Positions 52,596 through 61,442 of a DNA stretch of 64,000 nt are shown one piece after another. Source of the DNA: Actinoallomurus sp963823735 (GTDB lineage: Bacteria; Actinomycetota; Actinomycetes; Streptosporangiales; Streptosporangiaceae). Below the pieces are notes generated by a model that made no database searches, was not told the origin of the DNA, and saw only the letters and a list, made by a program, of their open reading frames with translations. The DNA is taken from positions 1,054,001 through 1,118,000 of the forward strand of contig CAWGMO010000001.1 in NCBI GenBank assembly GCA_963823735.1, given 5' to 3'. Both the position numbers and the translations under genes were made by a program. Every line of letters begins with the position of its first letter. The stretch's first letter is position 1.

Positions 52596-53711
52596 GTGGA
52601 ACCCGATCGGGACGCGGCACTGCACGCGGTCAGCGCGGCGGTGCTCGCCGTCACGCGCCATCTGTCCGTGCACGAGGTGTTCCAGGTGATCGTCCGGGCC
52701 GCCGCGCAGCTCCTCGGCGCCCGCTACGCCGCGCTCGGCATCCCCGACGACGAGGGGTCGTTCGCGGAGTTCGTCGTCGAGGGCGTCAGCTCCGAGCAGT
52801 GGGCCGCGATCGGCCCGTTGCCGCGCCAGCACGGCCTCCTCGCCCTGATGCTGCGCGAGGACAAGGTGCAGCGGCTCGCGGACGTCCGCAAGGCCCCGGC
52901 GTTCGAGGGGTGGCCGTCGGCGCACCCCACGCTCAAGGACTTCCTCGGCGTGCCGATCCGCGACGGCGACGAGACGCTCGGCATCCTGTTCCTGGCCAAC
53001 AAGCGGACCGAGGACGCCGGCGGCTTCACGCGCCGCGACGAGGACCTCCTCACGCTGTTCGCCGCGCACGCCGCGATCGCGCTGACCAACGCGCGGCTGT
53101 ACGAGCGCAACCGCGAGCTGACCGTCATCGAGGAGCGCGCGCGGCTGGCGCGCGACCTGCACGACGCGGTGGCCCAGAAGCTCTTCTCGCTGCGCCTGAC
53201 CGCCGCCGCGGCCGTGTCCGCCCGCGACCCGGAGCCCGAGCTGCGGCGCGTACAGGAGCTGGCCAAGGAGGCCCTGGCGGAGCTGCGCGAGGTGATCTTC
53301 GAGCTGCGCCCGGCCGAGCTGGAGGGCGACGGCCTGACCGAGTCGCTGCGCAAGCACGTCCGTGTCCTCGACCGCGCGTGGGGCGGCGGGCGCGGGCGGC
53401 GCCCGAAGGTGCGGTTCGAGGGCGAGGAGGACGTCGAGCTGGACGCCGGGACGGAGGCCGCGGTGTTCCGCATCGCCCAAGAGGCGATCTACAACGCCCT
53501 GCGGCACGGCTCCCCGGACCAGGTGACCGTGCGCCTCGGACCGGGCCTCCTGGAGATACGTGACGACGGCGAGGGGTTCGCCGTCGGCGCCGAGACGGGC
53601 GATGGGCTGGGCCTGGAGTCCATGCGCGAGCGCGCCGCGGCGGTCGGAGGTGTTCTGACGATCGACTCGTCGGAGCACGGAACCATCGTGCGCCTGGAGG
53701 TGCCGTCATGA
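52596..53711 (+). CDS. GAF-domain sensor histidine kinase (NarX/DevS-like)
   Basis: 371 residues from GTG 52596 (52554 possible). GAF domain (LLGARYAALGIPDDEGSFAE, then FLGVPIRDGDETLGILFLAN), HisKA_3 dimer domain with the phospho-acceptor His in RLARDLHDAVAQKLFSLRL, and an HATPase with EAIYNALRHGSPD and LLEIRDDGEGFAV. It lacks membrane helices, so it senses a cytoplasmic signal; no Cys or haem ligand is evident. Its stop overlaps the response-regulator start by 4 bp (ATGA). Confidence 0.94.
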   Translation: MEPDRDAALHAVSAAVLAVTRHLSVHEVFQVIVRAAAQLLGARYAALGIPDDEGSFAEFVVEGVSSEQWAAIGPLPRQHGLLALMLREDKVQRLADVRKAPAFEGWPSAHPTLKDFLGVPIRDGDETLGILFLANKRTEDAGGFTRRDEDLLTLFAAHAAIALTNARLYERNRELTVIEERARLARDLHDAVAQKLFSLRLTAAAAVSARDPEPELRRVQELAKEALAELREVIFELRPAELEGDGLTESLRKHVRVLDRAWGGGRGRRPKVRFEGEEDVELDAGTEAAVFRIAQEAIYNALRHGSPDQVTVRLGPGLLEIRDDGEGFAVGAETGDGLGLESMRERAAAVGGVLTIDSSEHGTIVRLEVPS

Positions 53712-54334
53712 TCCGGGTGCTCATCGCCGACGACCATCCCGTCGTACGCCAGGGGCTGCGGACGTTCCTCGGCGTCCAGGACGACATCGAGGTCGTCGGT
53801 GAGGCGTCCGACGGCACGGAGGTCGTGTCGCAGGCCGAGGCGCTGAAGCCGGACGTCATCCTCCTCGACCTGAAGATGCCCGGCGTCGACGGGCTCGCCG
53901 CCCTGAACGAGCTGCGCGAGCGCGGCGTCACGGCCCGGGTGCTCGTGCTCACGAGCGCGGCCGAACGCACGCGGGTGCTGCCCGTCGCGCGCGCCGGCGC
54001 CGCCGGCTATCTCTACAAGGACGTCGACCCGAACGCCCTCGTGCAGGCGATCCGCGCGGTCCACGACGGTCACGTGCTGTTCGCCGCCGACGCGGCCGAG
54101 GCGATCCTGACGCCGGACTCCGGGGACAAGGGCACGGCGGTTCTCACCGAGCGCGAGCGCGAGGTGCTGGTCCAGATCGCGCTGGGCCGTTCGAACCGTG
54201 AGATCGCGCGCGCTCTCGTCGTGTCGGAGAAGACGATCAAGACGCACGTCTCGAACATCCTGATGAAACTGGCCCTGCAGGATCGCACGCAGGCGGCCTT
54301 GTACGCCGTACGGCACGGCCTGGCGGATCAGTGA
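53708..54334 (+). CDS. NarL/LuxR-type response regulator
   Basis: 208 residues. Receiver domain with IADDHPVVRQGL, the phospho-Asp in VILLDLKMPGVDGLAAL, the LTSA switch and YLYKDVDP, then a LuxR helix-turn-helix with LTEREREVLVQIALGRSNRE and VSEKTIKTHVSNILMKL. It is the cognate regulator of the upstream kinase. Targets are unknown. Confidence 0.95.
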   Translation: MIRVLIADDHPVVRQGLRTFLGVQDDIEVVGEASDGTEVVSQAEALKPDVILLDLKMPGVDGLAALNELRERGVTARVLVLTSAAERTRVLPVARAGAAGYLYKDVDPNALVQAIRAVHDGHVLFAADAAEAILTPDSGDKGTAVLTEREREVLVQIALGRSNREIARALVVSEKTIKTHVSNILMKLALQDRTQAALYAVRHGLADQ

Positions 54335-54451
54335 TCCGACGGGAAATCTCCCCGTGATCCATGAGGCGTAAGTCGCGCCGTTCGAATATGTTGATGAAGC
54401 TCAGCAGTCGGCTGAGTGAACCGCATCGCCGAGGACGTCATCGGAAATCAT

Positions 54452-55201
54452 ATGAGAGTTGCCATTCGCTACGCCGCGGGCTCGGATGTCGGACGTTCCC
54501 GCGAGAACAACGAGGACTCCGCGTACGCGGGCCCGTGGCTGCTCGCGGTAGCCGACGGCATGGGCGGTCACGTCGGAGGTGAGATCGCCAGCTCCCTCGC
54601 CATCCAGGCTCTTTCCAGCATCGACGCCGAGGTTCCCCAGGCCTCTCTGGTCGAGGTCGTCGAGCGCGCCGTGCTCGCCGCCAACCAGGCGATCGCGCAG
54701 AGGGTCGAGCAGGAGCCCGCACTCCAGTCCATGGGCACGACCTGTACCGCGATGCTCTGGTCCGGCACGCACACCGCGCTCGCCCACATCGGCGACTCGC
54801 GCGCGTACATGCTGCGCGAGGGCATCCTCTACCAGATCACCGAGGACCACACGCTCGAGAAGATGCTCACCGGAGAGGACGGCGCGGCCCCTCACCTGGC
54901 CAACCGTCTGGTGCGCGTCCTCGACGGCAGGGCCGAGCGCAAGCCGGACCTCTCGCTGCGCGAGGCGCTCCCCGGCGACCGTTACCTGCTGTGCAGTGAC
55001 GGCCTGAGCGGCCCGGTCGACGCCGAGGCGATGCACCAGGTGCTGACCACCGTGGACGACGCCGACGCGGCGGTGCGCGAGCTCATCGAGCTGGCCAACC
55101 TCGGCGGAGGCCCGGACAACGTCACGGTCATCGTGGTCGACGTCATCGCCGAGGGTGCGGACGCTCGCCCGGCCGTCGTCGTGGGTGCCGCGAGGAAGTG
55201 A
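54452..55201 (+). CDS. PP2C-family serine/threonine phosphatase
   Basis: 249 residues from ATG 54452. PPM metal motifs in order: GRSRENNEDSAYA, AVADGMGGHVGGEIAS, AHIGDSRAYMLREG, TEDHTLEKML, LCSDGLSGPV and GGPDNVTVIVV; all Asp residues that bind Mn/Mg are present. It is PstP-like in its catalytic domain but lacks a membrane helix. It could counter a Ser/Thr kinase located elsewhere. Downstream of the two-component pair but with its own promoter gap of 117 bp. Confidence 0.93.
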   Translation: MRVAIRYAAGSDVGRSRENNEDSAYAGPWLLAVADGMGGHVGGEIASSLAIQALSSIDAEVPQASLVEVVERAVLAANQAIAQRVEQEPALQSMGTTCTAMLWSGTHTALAHIGDSRAYMLREGILYQITEDHTLEKMLTGEDGAAPHLANRLVRVLDGRAERKPDLSLREALPGDRYLLCSDGLSGPVDAEAMHQVLTTVDDADAAVRELIELANLGGGPDNVTVIVVDVIAEGADARPAVVVGAARK

Positions 55202-55332
55202 TCCGTTGCCGGTCCAGGTCTCCAGCCGGTCACGTTCTGGGGACCGAACCGCATCTAACTTCCCCGTAACCGGGATTTTTACGGTATACGGATCCACAGG
55301 CGCATATAACTGCACCGAGTGGGAGGGCGAGT

Positions 55333-55782
55333 TTGGACGTGGCACGGGGGCCGGGGGCGGCGCCGCACACATCGATAGGTGTGGGTGGCGTGTTCGGCCG
55401 CGTCTTCACCGCCACGAGTGCCGGCCCGCTCGGAGTGGCCCTACGCGTCGGTTTCATGGCCGTTGGGGCGGTGTTGGCGGCAATAGTGCACCGCGTCCAT
55501 GATCCCGGCATACTATGCCCAGTTCGGGCGCTTACCGGAGTCCCCTGTCCCTTCTGTGGCGGTACTACCGTCTTCATGGAGCTGGGGGCCGCACATCCGG
55601 TCAAGGCCCTCGCCGCGAACCCGGTCGTTCTCGCAGGAGCGATCGGTCTGGCCACGGCACCGCTCGGGTCAGGGCGTAGATGGTGGGCGGTCCCCCCGCG
55701 CACCCGCGCCTGGATCCTCGGCGTCGTCGTGGCGCTGTCATGGCTGTGGCAGCTTGCCCGGTTCGGGCTCTTGCGGTTCTGA
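55333..55782 (+). CDS. DUF2752 membrane protein
   Basis: 149 residues from TTG 55333 with GGAGG upstream. The DUF2752 signature ALTGVPCPFCGGTTVFMELG lies between two membrane helices, with further helices in VVLAGAIGLATAPLG and AWILGVVVALSWLWQLARFG. The CPFCGGTT motif is invariant in the family; function is unknown. Often next to RDD or tetratricopeptide genes, as here. Confidence 0.87.
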   Translation: MDVARGPGAAPHTSIGVGGVFGRVFTATSAGPLGVALRVGFMAVGAVLAAIVHRVHDPGILCPVRALTGVPCPFCGGTTVFMELGAAHPVKALAANPVVLAGAIGLATAPLGSGRRWWAVPPRTRAWILGVVVALSWLWQLARFGLLRF

Positions 55783-55855
55783 AATCCATGGCTCATCACA
55801 GCGATCGCGGAGCCCGACGCGGTAGACGGGCGAAAACCGACAAAGGAGAAAGAGC

Positions 55856-56641
55856 GTGAGCACCCCCTACGACCCGTACGGCCAGGGTCAGCAGCAGCCC
55901 GGTTATGGTCAGCAGCAGCCCGGTTATGGCCAGGGTCAGCAGCAGCCTGGCTACGGCCAGCAGCAGCCCGGCTATGGCCAGGGTCAGCAGCAGCCTGGCT
56001 ACGGCCAGCAGCAGCCCGGCTATGGCCAGGGTCAGCAGCAGCCCGGTTACGGTCAGCAGCAGCCCGGCTATGGCCAGGGCCAGGGCGGCCAGCAGGGCGG
56101 CTACGGCCAGGACTACGGCCAGCAGCAGCAGCAGCCCGGCGCCTACGGCCAGGACTACGGCCAGCAGGGCTACGGCCAGCAGCCGGCGTACGGCCAGCAG
56201 GGTTACGGCCAGCAGGGCTACGGCGCGGGCTACGGCCAGGGCCAGTACGGGAGCTGGGGTGCGCGCGTCGGCGCCACCCTGATCGACGGCCTCATCATCG
56301 GTGTGCCCTACGGCCTGCTCTACGGCATCGGCGGCGCCATCGGCGGCAGCGGCGGCGCGATCCTGGTCCTCCTCGGCGCCCTCGTCGGCCTCGCCGGCGG
56401 CCTGTGGCTCATCCACCAGGAGGGCACCACCGGTCAGACGATCGGCAAGAAGACCCTCGGCATCCGCCTGATCAGCGAGGAGACGGGGCAGTACATCGGC
56501 TTCGGTATGGCGTTCCTCCGCAGGATCGCGCACTTCCTCGACGGCATCGCGTGCTACATCGGTTACCTGTGGCCGCTGTGGGACGACAAGAGCCAGACCT
56601 TCGCCGACAAGGTCTGCAAGACCGTCGTCGTCAAGGCCTGA
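55856..56641 (+). CDS. RDD-family membrane protein with QPGYG-repeat N-terminus
   Basis: 261 residues from GTG 55856, AAAGGAG upstream. The first 130 residues are low-complexity Gln/Gly/Tyr/Pro built of QQQPGYGQ units repeated about ten times (18- and 36-bp DNA repeats). The rest is an RDD domain with three helices: GARVGATLIDGLIIGVPYGL (the R-x-x-D pattern), AGGLWLIHQEGTTGQTIGKK and FGMAFLRRIAHFLDG. RDD proteins are membrane proteins of mixed roles; the repeat segment is cytoplasmic, tyrosine-rich and may phase-separate or bind partners. A terminator follows. Confidence 0.92.
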   Translation: MSTPYDPYGQGQQQPGYGQQQPGYGQGQQQPGYGQQQPGYGQGQQQPGYGQQQPGYGQGQQQPGYGQQQPGYGQGQGGQQGGYGQDYGQQQQQPGAYGQDYGQQGYGQQPAYGQQGYGQQGYGAGYGQGQYGSWGARVGATLIDGLIIGVPYGLLYGIGGAIGGSGGAILVLLGALVGLAGGLWLIHQEGTTGQTIGKKTLGIRLISEETGQYIGFGMAFLRRIAHFLDGIACYIGYLWPLWDDKSQTFADKVCKTVVVKA

Positions 56642-56651
56642 CGTTCGAACC

Positions 56652-56685
56652 GAAGCGGGGACCACCGGCCGGTGGTCCCCGCTTC
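56652..56685. terminator. Bidirectional terminator
   Basis: 17-bp perfect palindromic stem GAAGCGGGGACCACCGG between the RDD gene and the convergent hypothetical gene. Confidence 0.9.
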
Positions 56686-56698
56686 GTCGTTTCCGGAC

Positions 56699-57473
56699 TC
56701 AGCGCACCGGGTCGAGAACGCTGTTGCAGGCCGCGACACGCGCGCGGCGTACGGCGTGGTCGAGCGCGCGCAGCGCCTCGGTGCGGTTGCGCATCTCCGC
56801 GGACGACAGGCCCGGCGGTCTCGGTGCCGCGCGCGAGGTCGACGACGACCGAAAGGCGGCCCGCGAGCGCCGCCACGCGGTGCGCGCGTGCGGGGTAGCC
56901 CGGAGCGAGGCCACCGACCTGCTCGTGGGCGTGCGACTCGCGCAGCGCGTTGAGCGACTCGGCGATCTCCGGCCGCCATTCGAGGGCGCCGTCGAACGAC
57001 ATCAGGGACTCGGTCGCGTCGCGTACGGCCAGGGCGAGCTGCTGGTCGGCTTCGGGGAGCGGCGGCGTGTCGGCGACACCGGGCCGTGTCTCGTGCGTGG
57101 TCCAGCGCACGCCGACGTAGGACGAACCGCGCCGGTCCTCGGCGGGGATCAGGCCGAGCGACTGGCTGCCGACACTGGCGATCGCCGCCTCGCCGGCGTC
57201 CATCGCGGTCGTGTTGAACGCCGGTGGGCCCGTCAGCCCGAGCGGGTCGCCGGGCGCCGGCAGGGCGAGCCGCAGCGCGGACATGCCGGCGACGCGAAGA
57301 GCGCCGAGGCCGACCCGCAGAGGGCAGTCGCCCTCCTCACCTGGAGCGCCTTCGACGACATGCGGGCCGCCCAGGCGTTCGAGGGCGTCAGCGGCCTCGT
57401 CGAGCCCCACATGACCGGTCAGCCACGCGTTGCCCCAGGCGACGAGCGCGGCCGAGGGGTGAGTGACACGCAT
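56699..57473 (-). pseudogene. Hypothetical protein, frameshifted near the C-terminus
   Basis: From ATG 57471-57473 the protein reads MRVTHPSAALVAWGNAWLTG, later RLGGPHVVEG, LRLALPAPGDPLGLTGPPAF and ESLNALRESHAHEQVGGL: a conserved actinomycete protein of unknown function, soluble. At about 56812 homology passes from the frame ending ARGTETAG into the next, continuing LSSAEMRNRTEALRALDHAV and ending CNSVLDPVR at 56699. The joined length is normal for the family. One base lost in a GGGCC run explains it; sequence error is possible. Divergent from the ABC ATPase gene. Confidence 0.7.
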
Positions 57474-57578
57474 GCCGACCACCATAAGGCGTCCGAATGC
57501 CGTAGGTTCGTGCCGGAGACCCTGAGCGAGCCCGGCGGCCCGGCCGCCTGCGGCTCCACGCGACATCGAAGGGATGCG

Positions 57579-58370
57579 ATGGCCGGCGAGGTAATGCGGC
57601 TCAAGGGCGTCGAGGTACGACGTGAGGGTGCGGCCCTCCTGCGCAGCGTCGACTGGACCGTCCATGAGGACGAGCGATGGGTCATCATCGGGCCGAACGG
57701 CGCGGGAAAGACGACGTTGTTGCAGGTCGCCGGGGCGATGCTGTTCCCGTCACGAGGCACCGTCGAGATCCTCGGAGAGAAGCTCGGCAAGACCGATGTG
57801 TTCGAGCTGAGACCCCGCATCGGGCTCTCCAGCGCGGCGGTGGCCGACAAGGTCCCGGCGGACGAGAAAGTCATCGACCTGGTGCTGACCGCGTCGTACG
57901 CGATCATCGGCCGGTGGAAAGAAGAGTATGACTCCACGGATGTAACCCGCGCGGTCGAGCTCCTCGACGCGCTCGGGTGCGCGCACCTCATCCGGCGGAA
58001 GTTCTCGACGCTGTCCGAGGGCGAGCGCAAGCGCGTCTCGATCGCACGCGCGCTGATGCCCGACCCGGAGCTCCTGCTGCTCGACGAGCCCGCGGCGGGC
58101 CTCGACCTCGGCGGGCGCGAAGACCTGGTGGCGCGCCTCACCGCGCTGGCGACCGACCGCCTCGCGCCGACGATGGCCCTGGTCACGCACCACGTCGAAG
58201 AGGTGCCCGAAGGGTTCACGCACGCGATGCTGCTGCGCCGCGGCTCCGTCATCGCGACCGGCAAGGTGGACGAGGTGTTCACCGACGAGCACCTGTCGAA
58301 GTGCTTCGGCCTGCCCTTGAAGGTCGAGTGGCAGGAGGGTCGCTGGCACGCGCGCGCCGTGTCCTCGTGA
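57579..58370 (+). CDS. ABC transporter ATP-binding protein
   Basis: 263 residues from ATG 57579. Walker A GPNGAGKTTLLQVAG, Q loop LSSAAVADKVPADEK, signature LSEGERKRVSIARALM, Walker B ELLLLDEPAAGLDLGG and switch MALVTHHVEEVPEGF. The VIDLVLTASYAIIGRW region resembles ModF/YdiF-like single ATPases more than typical importers. No permease is adjacent in the same direction except the TauE-type protein 16 bp downstream, which is not an ABC permease. The partner is unknown. Confidence 0.92.
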   Translation: MAGEVMRLKGVEVRREGAALLRSVDWTVHEDERWVIIGPNGAGKTTLLQVAGAMLFPSRGTVEILGEKLGKTDVFELRPRIGLSSAAVADKVPADEKVIDLVLTASYAIIGRWKEEYDSTDVTRAVELLDALGCAHLIRRKFSTLSEGERKRVSIARALMPDPELLLLDEPAAGLDLGGREDLVARLTALATDRLAPTMALVTHHVEEVPEGFTHAMLLRRGSVIATGKVDEVFTDEHLSKCFGLPLKVEWQEGRWHARAVSS

Positions 58371-58386
58371 CGCGCCGGTACTCCAC

Positions 58387-59133
58387 GTGACACCTCTGCA
58401 CGCCGCGGCCATCTTCGGCGCCGGAGTGGCGGCGGGCTGCATCAACGTCGTCGTCGGCTCGGGCTCGCTCATCACGTTCCCGACGCTCGTCGCGCTCGGC
58501 TACCCGCCGGTCGTGGCGAACGTCTCGAACACCGTCGGCCTCGTGCCCGGCTCCGTCTCCGGGGCGTACGGCTACCGCCGCGAGCTGAGCGGCCAGCGGC
58601 CCGTCGTCCTGCGGCTCGGCGCGGCCTCCGTCCTCGGCGCCGTGACCGGCGGGCTGCTGCTCCTCAACCTGCCCGCGGCGACGTTCGGCATCGTCGTGCC
58701 GGTGCTGATCGCGGCGGCCTGCGTACTCGTCGTCGCGCAGCCGCGGCTGAGCTCCTGGCTGAGCGGCCGGCCGCGCCACCAGCACGGCGGCCCCTGGCTG
58801 CTGCTCGGCGTGTTCGTCAGCGGCGTGTACGGCGGGTACTTCGGCGCCGCGCAGGGCGTCATCCTGCTGGCGCTGCTCGGCATCTTCCTCGACGAGGACC
58901 TCCAGCGGGTGAACGGCGTGAAGAACGTCCTCGCCGGCGTGGTCAACGGCGCCGCCGCGCTGCTGTTCATCCTGGTCACCCACGTCGACTGGGCGATCGC
59001 CGCGTGCATCGCCGTAGGCTCCGCCGTCGGCGGCCTCCTGGGCGCCTCGATCGGCCGCAGACTGCCCGCCCTGGCCCTCCGAGTCCTCATCGTCTTGGTC
59101 GGCGTGGCCGCAATAGTGAAACTGGTCGCCTGA
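58387..59133 (+). CDS. TauE/SafE-type permease
   Basis: 248 residues, eight helices. The two half repeats start AAAIFGAGVAAGCINVVVGS and LLGVFVSGVYGGYFGAAQGV, the second containing the GxYGGxxGxG motif of sulfite exporter TauE/SafE proteins. Likely exports a sulfur-containing or other organic anion. GTG 58387 lies 16 bp after the ABC ATPase and is probably in its operon. Confidence 0.9.
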   Translation: MTPLHAAAIFGAGVAAGCINVVVGSGSLITFPTLVALGYPPVVANVSNTVGLVPGSVSGAYGYRRELSGQRPVVLRLGAASVLGAVTGGLLLLNLPAATFGIVVPVLIAAACVLVVAQPRLSSWLSGRPRHQHGGPWLLLGVFVSGVYGGYFGAAQGVILLALLGIFLDEDLQRVNGVKNVLAGVVNGAAALLFILVTHVDWAIAACIAVGSAVGGLLGASIGRRLPALALRVLIVLVGVAAIVKLVA

Positions 59134-59208
59134 CCTGCTTATGGCCGCGCTTCGCGCGGCGGCGACACCCCCATATAGCGGTTGAAGTGGGCGTTTTCGG
59201 GGTAGTTA

Positions 59209-59226
59209 TTCGAATATACGTTCGAA
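59209..59226. promoter_or_regulatory. TTCGAA-N6-TTCGAA palindrome
   Basis: TTCGAATATACGTTCGAA lies 13 bp before the start codon of the following small gene, in a locally AT-rich stretch. A candidate operator overlapping the -10 region. Confidence 0.45.
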
Positions 59227-59239
59227 GAAGGGTGCGGTC

Positions 59240-59494
59240 ATGAAGGGCGACAGGGTCGAGATCATGGTCGATGCCGGGGAGGCGACGCGGACGTACGAGG
59301 TCGTGGCCACCCGTGCCGGGCGGCGTGTCGAGGTCGTCACGCGGCGCGGTGTCGTCGAGGTGACGGAGGTGACGCGGACCGGTACTCCCGTGCGGACCGC
59401 GCGTTTCATGGCAAGCCGGGTGCTGGCCCTCGTCGAGCATCCCTACAACGACCGGCGTGACCCCGTACCCCAGAACCTCGCCGACACCGCCTAA
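59240..59494 (+). CDS. Small basic hypothetical protein
   Basis: 84 residues (MKGDRVEIMVDAGEATRTYE, later VVTRRGVVEVTEVTRTGTPV and LALVEHPYND). Beta-rich pattern, predicted all-beta fold, basic. ATG 59240 follows GAAGAAGGG. The stop overlaps a converging TetR-like fragment. No family recognised. Confidence 0.65.
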   Translation: MKGDRVEIMVDAGEATRTYEVVATRAGRRVEVVTRRGVVEVTEVTRTGTPVRTARFMASRVLALVEHPYNDRRDPVPQNLADTA

Positions 59495-59627
59495 GGGCGG
59501 AACGCCCGGAGGGTGAGGTCGACGAGGGCCTCGGCGTACTCGGCCGTGAGCGGGCCGGAGCGGTGGAGCCGGCGCTGGTAGAGGGGGCGTAGAGCAGTTC
59601 GAGCGCCAGGTCGAGGTCGGCGGACAC
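59491..59627 (-). pseudogene. TetR-type regulator C-terminal fragment
   Basis: Reads DLDLALELLYAP, then after a frameshift in a CCCCC run LYQRRLHRSGPLTAEYAEAL ending TLRAFRP. This is the typical C-terminal helix pair of TetR regulators (x-LLxGPLYYRLL-type). No DNA-binding domain is present upstream. A relic. Confidence 0.6.
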
Positions 59628-59630
59628 TCC

Positions 59631-60539
59631 CTAGCGTGCCGGGCGTACCTGGATCATGCCGTTGTCGCGTACGCGGGTCTCGAAGGCCGGCTGGCGGCCG
59701 GTGGCGGGGCCGTGCACGACCGTGCCGTCGCTGACCTTGAACGTGCTGCCGTGCCACGGGCAGATCACGCAGATCTCGTCGTCCACCTGGACCATCCGGC
59801 CCTGGTGGAGGGGGCCGTCGAGGTGGGAGCAGCGGTCGGCCAGGACGTACACCTGGCCGGCGTAGCGCAGCACGAACAGGCTGATGTAGCCGAGGTTGCG
59901 GTGGACAGGCCAGCCTTCGGGCAGCTCGTCGATCGAGCACAGGTTGTGCCAGCCCAGCGGGCCCAGGTGGGTGATCGACTCGGCGTGGCTGGGGCCGGCG
60001 GCCAGGCGGAACGCCAGGTGGCCGCCGAGGTAGGCGCCGCCGAACATCGCGGTGAGGCCGGCGAGGCCGAGGGCTTTGCCGTAGCCGTGACGGCCGCGCA
60101 GGCGCGCGACGAGCGAGGCAGCGAACAGGCCGGTCGCCGCCGTCGAGGCGATCGAGTGGACGAGGCCGACGCGCTGCTGCTCGATGTGCAGCGACGACCA
60201 GTCGGCGGCGCCGGTGAGCGCCACCGGCACCGCGCCGGCGAGGCCGGTGGCGATGAGGACCTGTGCGGCGCGCTGGGTCTCCGGCAGGAGGTCGAGCACG
60301 CCGGCCGCGACCCAGCAGCCGACGGGAATGTCGGTCAGCGGTGGATGCGCGGGATGGCCGATGGGGACGCCGTGCAGCGTGTCCTTCAGGCGCCCTGGAG
60401 GCAGGAAGCGTACGACCACGCCGCTCAGGTTGCGCGCGGCGCGGTCGAGGAAGCGTGCGTGTTCGAGGTCCTGTGCGACCTTCAAAGGGCGAGGGACGAC
60501 GATGGACCGAGAGATCCTGCGCACCCGCTGCCGATTCAC
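59631..60539 (-). CDS. DUF2231-Rieske 2Fe-2S membrane protein
   Basis: 302 residues. The N-terminal half is a DUF2231 four-helix membrane domain (VPIGHPAHPPLTDIPVGCWV, then helices). The C-terminal half is a Rieske domain with C-x-H in DRCSHLDGPLHQG and C-x2-H in VICPWHGSTFKVSDG, so the cluster ligands are complete. It is a membrane-linked electron carrier of unknown partner. ATG or GTG at 60539; no catalytic oxygenase subunit is nearby. Confidence 0.92.
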   Translation of the reverse strand: MNRQRVRRISRSIVVPRPLKVAQDLEHARFLDRAARNLSGVVVRFLPPGRLKDTLHGVPIGHPAHPPLTDIPVGCWVAAGVLDLLPETQRAAQVLIATGLAGAVPVALTGAADWSSLHIEQQRVGLVHSIASTAATGLFAASLVARLRGRHGYGKALGLAGLTAMFGGAYLGGHLAFRLAAGPSHAESITHLGPLGWHNLCSIDELPEGWPVHRNLGYISLFVLRYAGQVYVLADRCSHLDGPLHQGRMVQVDDEICVICPWHGSTFKVSDGTVVHGPATGRQPAFETRVRDNGMIQVRPAR

Positions 60540-60659
60540 CGCTCCTCCTCGGATGGCTCTGCTTCGGACACTAGCCTGCCCGCCGAAACCGTCACCACAC
60601 GGGGTGGAGGCCGAAGGCGGCGCCGTGAGCCTCCCGTCGCCGCCGTCCCAGGCCCGTGA

Positions 60660-61322
60660 TCAGTGCTCTGAGGTGGCCATTTCCTTCATCGCGCCGACCG
60701 TCGGGCCGCTGGCCAGAATGGCGGCGACGATCCCGCCGAGAAGGATCAGCGTCGAGCCGCCGACCATCGTGTCGACCGGGAGGGTGAAGGCGCCGACCAG
60801 GCGTACGGCGCACTCGGCGAGCAGGGCGCCGCCCCAGATGAGGGAGTAGCGGCGCTCCAGGCCGCGGAAGCGCGCCGATCCGGCGGACAGCCGGTCCCAC
60901 GCGGCCGTACGGGCGGTGTCGCCGCGCGTGAGCATCGGTTTGAGGGCCGCCGACATCAGCGGGCGGCCGGCGAGCGCGGACGCGATCATGGTCAGCGCGA
61001 TGACGCTGCTCGTCGCCGAGTCCTTGGCGATCATGAGGCGGGGGTCGCCGGTCACGTAGCCGAGGGCGATGCCGAGCACCGTGGTGGCGAGCATCAACGC
61101 GGCGAGCAGGTTGATCGACCGGTCGCGTACGGCGCACCAGAGGGTGCGCGCCGCCGGGACGACGCTGCTCAGCGACAGGGCGGCCACCATGCCGAGGCCC
61201 ATGCCGTGGCGCAGCAGGTAGTAGGCGCCCAGCGGCACGCCGACGTCCAGGACCAGAGGAGCCAGTGCCCGCGCGAGCGAGCCACCTCGCGTGCCCTCGG
61301 CGGCGGCTGTCATCTCGGTCAT
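60660..61322 (-). CDS. VC0807-type membrane protein
   Basis: 220 residues, five to six helices (LDVGVPLGAYYLLRHGMGLG, INLLAALMLATTVLGIALGY). The segment DPRLMIAKDSATSSVIALTM, with conserved K-D, is typical of the VC0807/intracellular septation A-like family. No enzymatic motif. It diverges from nothing; the methyltransferase lies downstream on the same strand at 120 bp distance. Confidence 0.75.
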   Translation of the reverse strand: MTEMTAAAEGTRGGSLARALAPLVLDVGVPLGAYYLLRHGMGLGMVAALSLSSVVPAARTLWCAVRDRSINLLAALMLATTVLGIALGYVTGDPRLMIAKDSATSSVIALTMIASALAGRPLMSAALKPMLTRGDTARTAAWDRLSAGSARFRGLERRYSLIWGGALLAECAVRLVGAFTLPVDTMVGGSTLILLGGIVAAILASGPTVGAMKEMATSEH

Positions 61323-61442
61323 GTCCGGCTCCTCGTCGTCGTTCCGTCTGCTCTCAGAGCATCGCGAGGATCCGGGCCGACCGGCAGATTCGTCCCTCCA
61401 CGTCGTACCGGTACGAATGTCACCGCGCCGTCAGGGCGGCTC

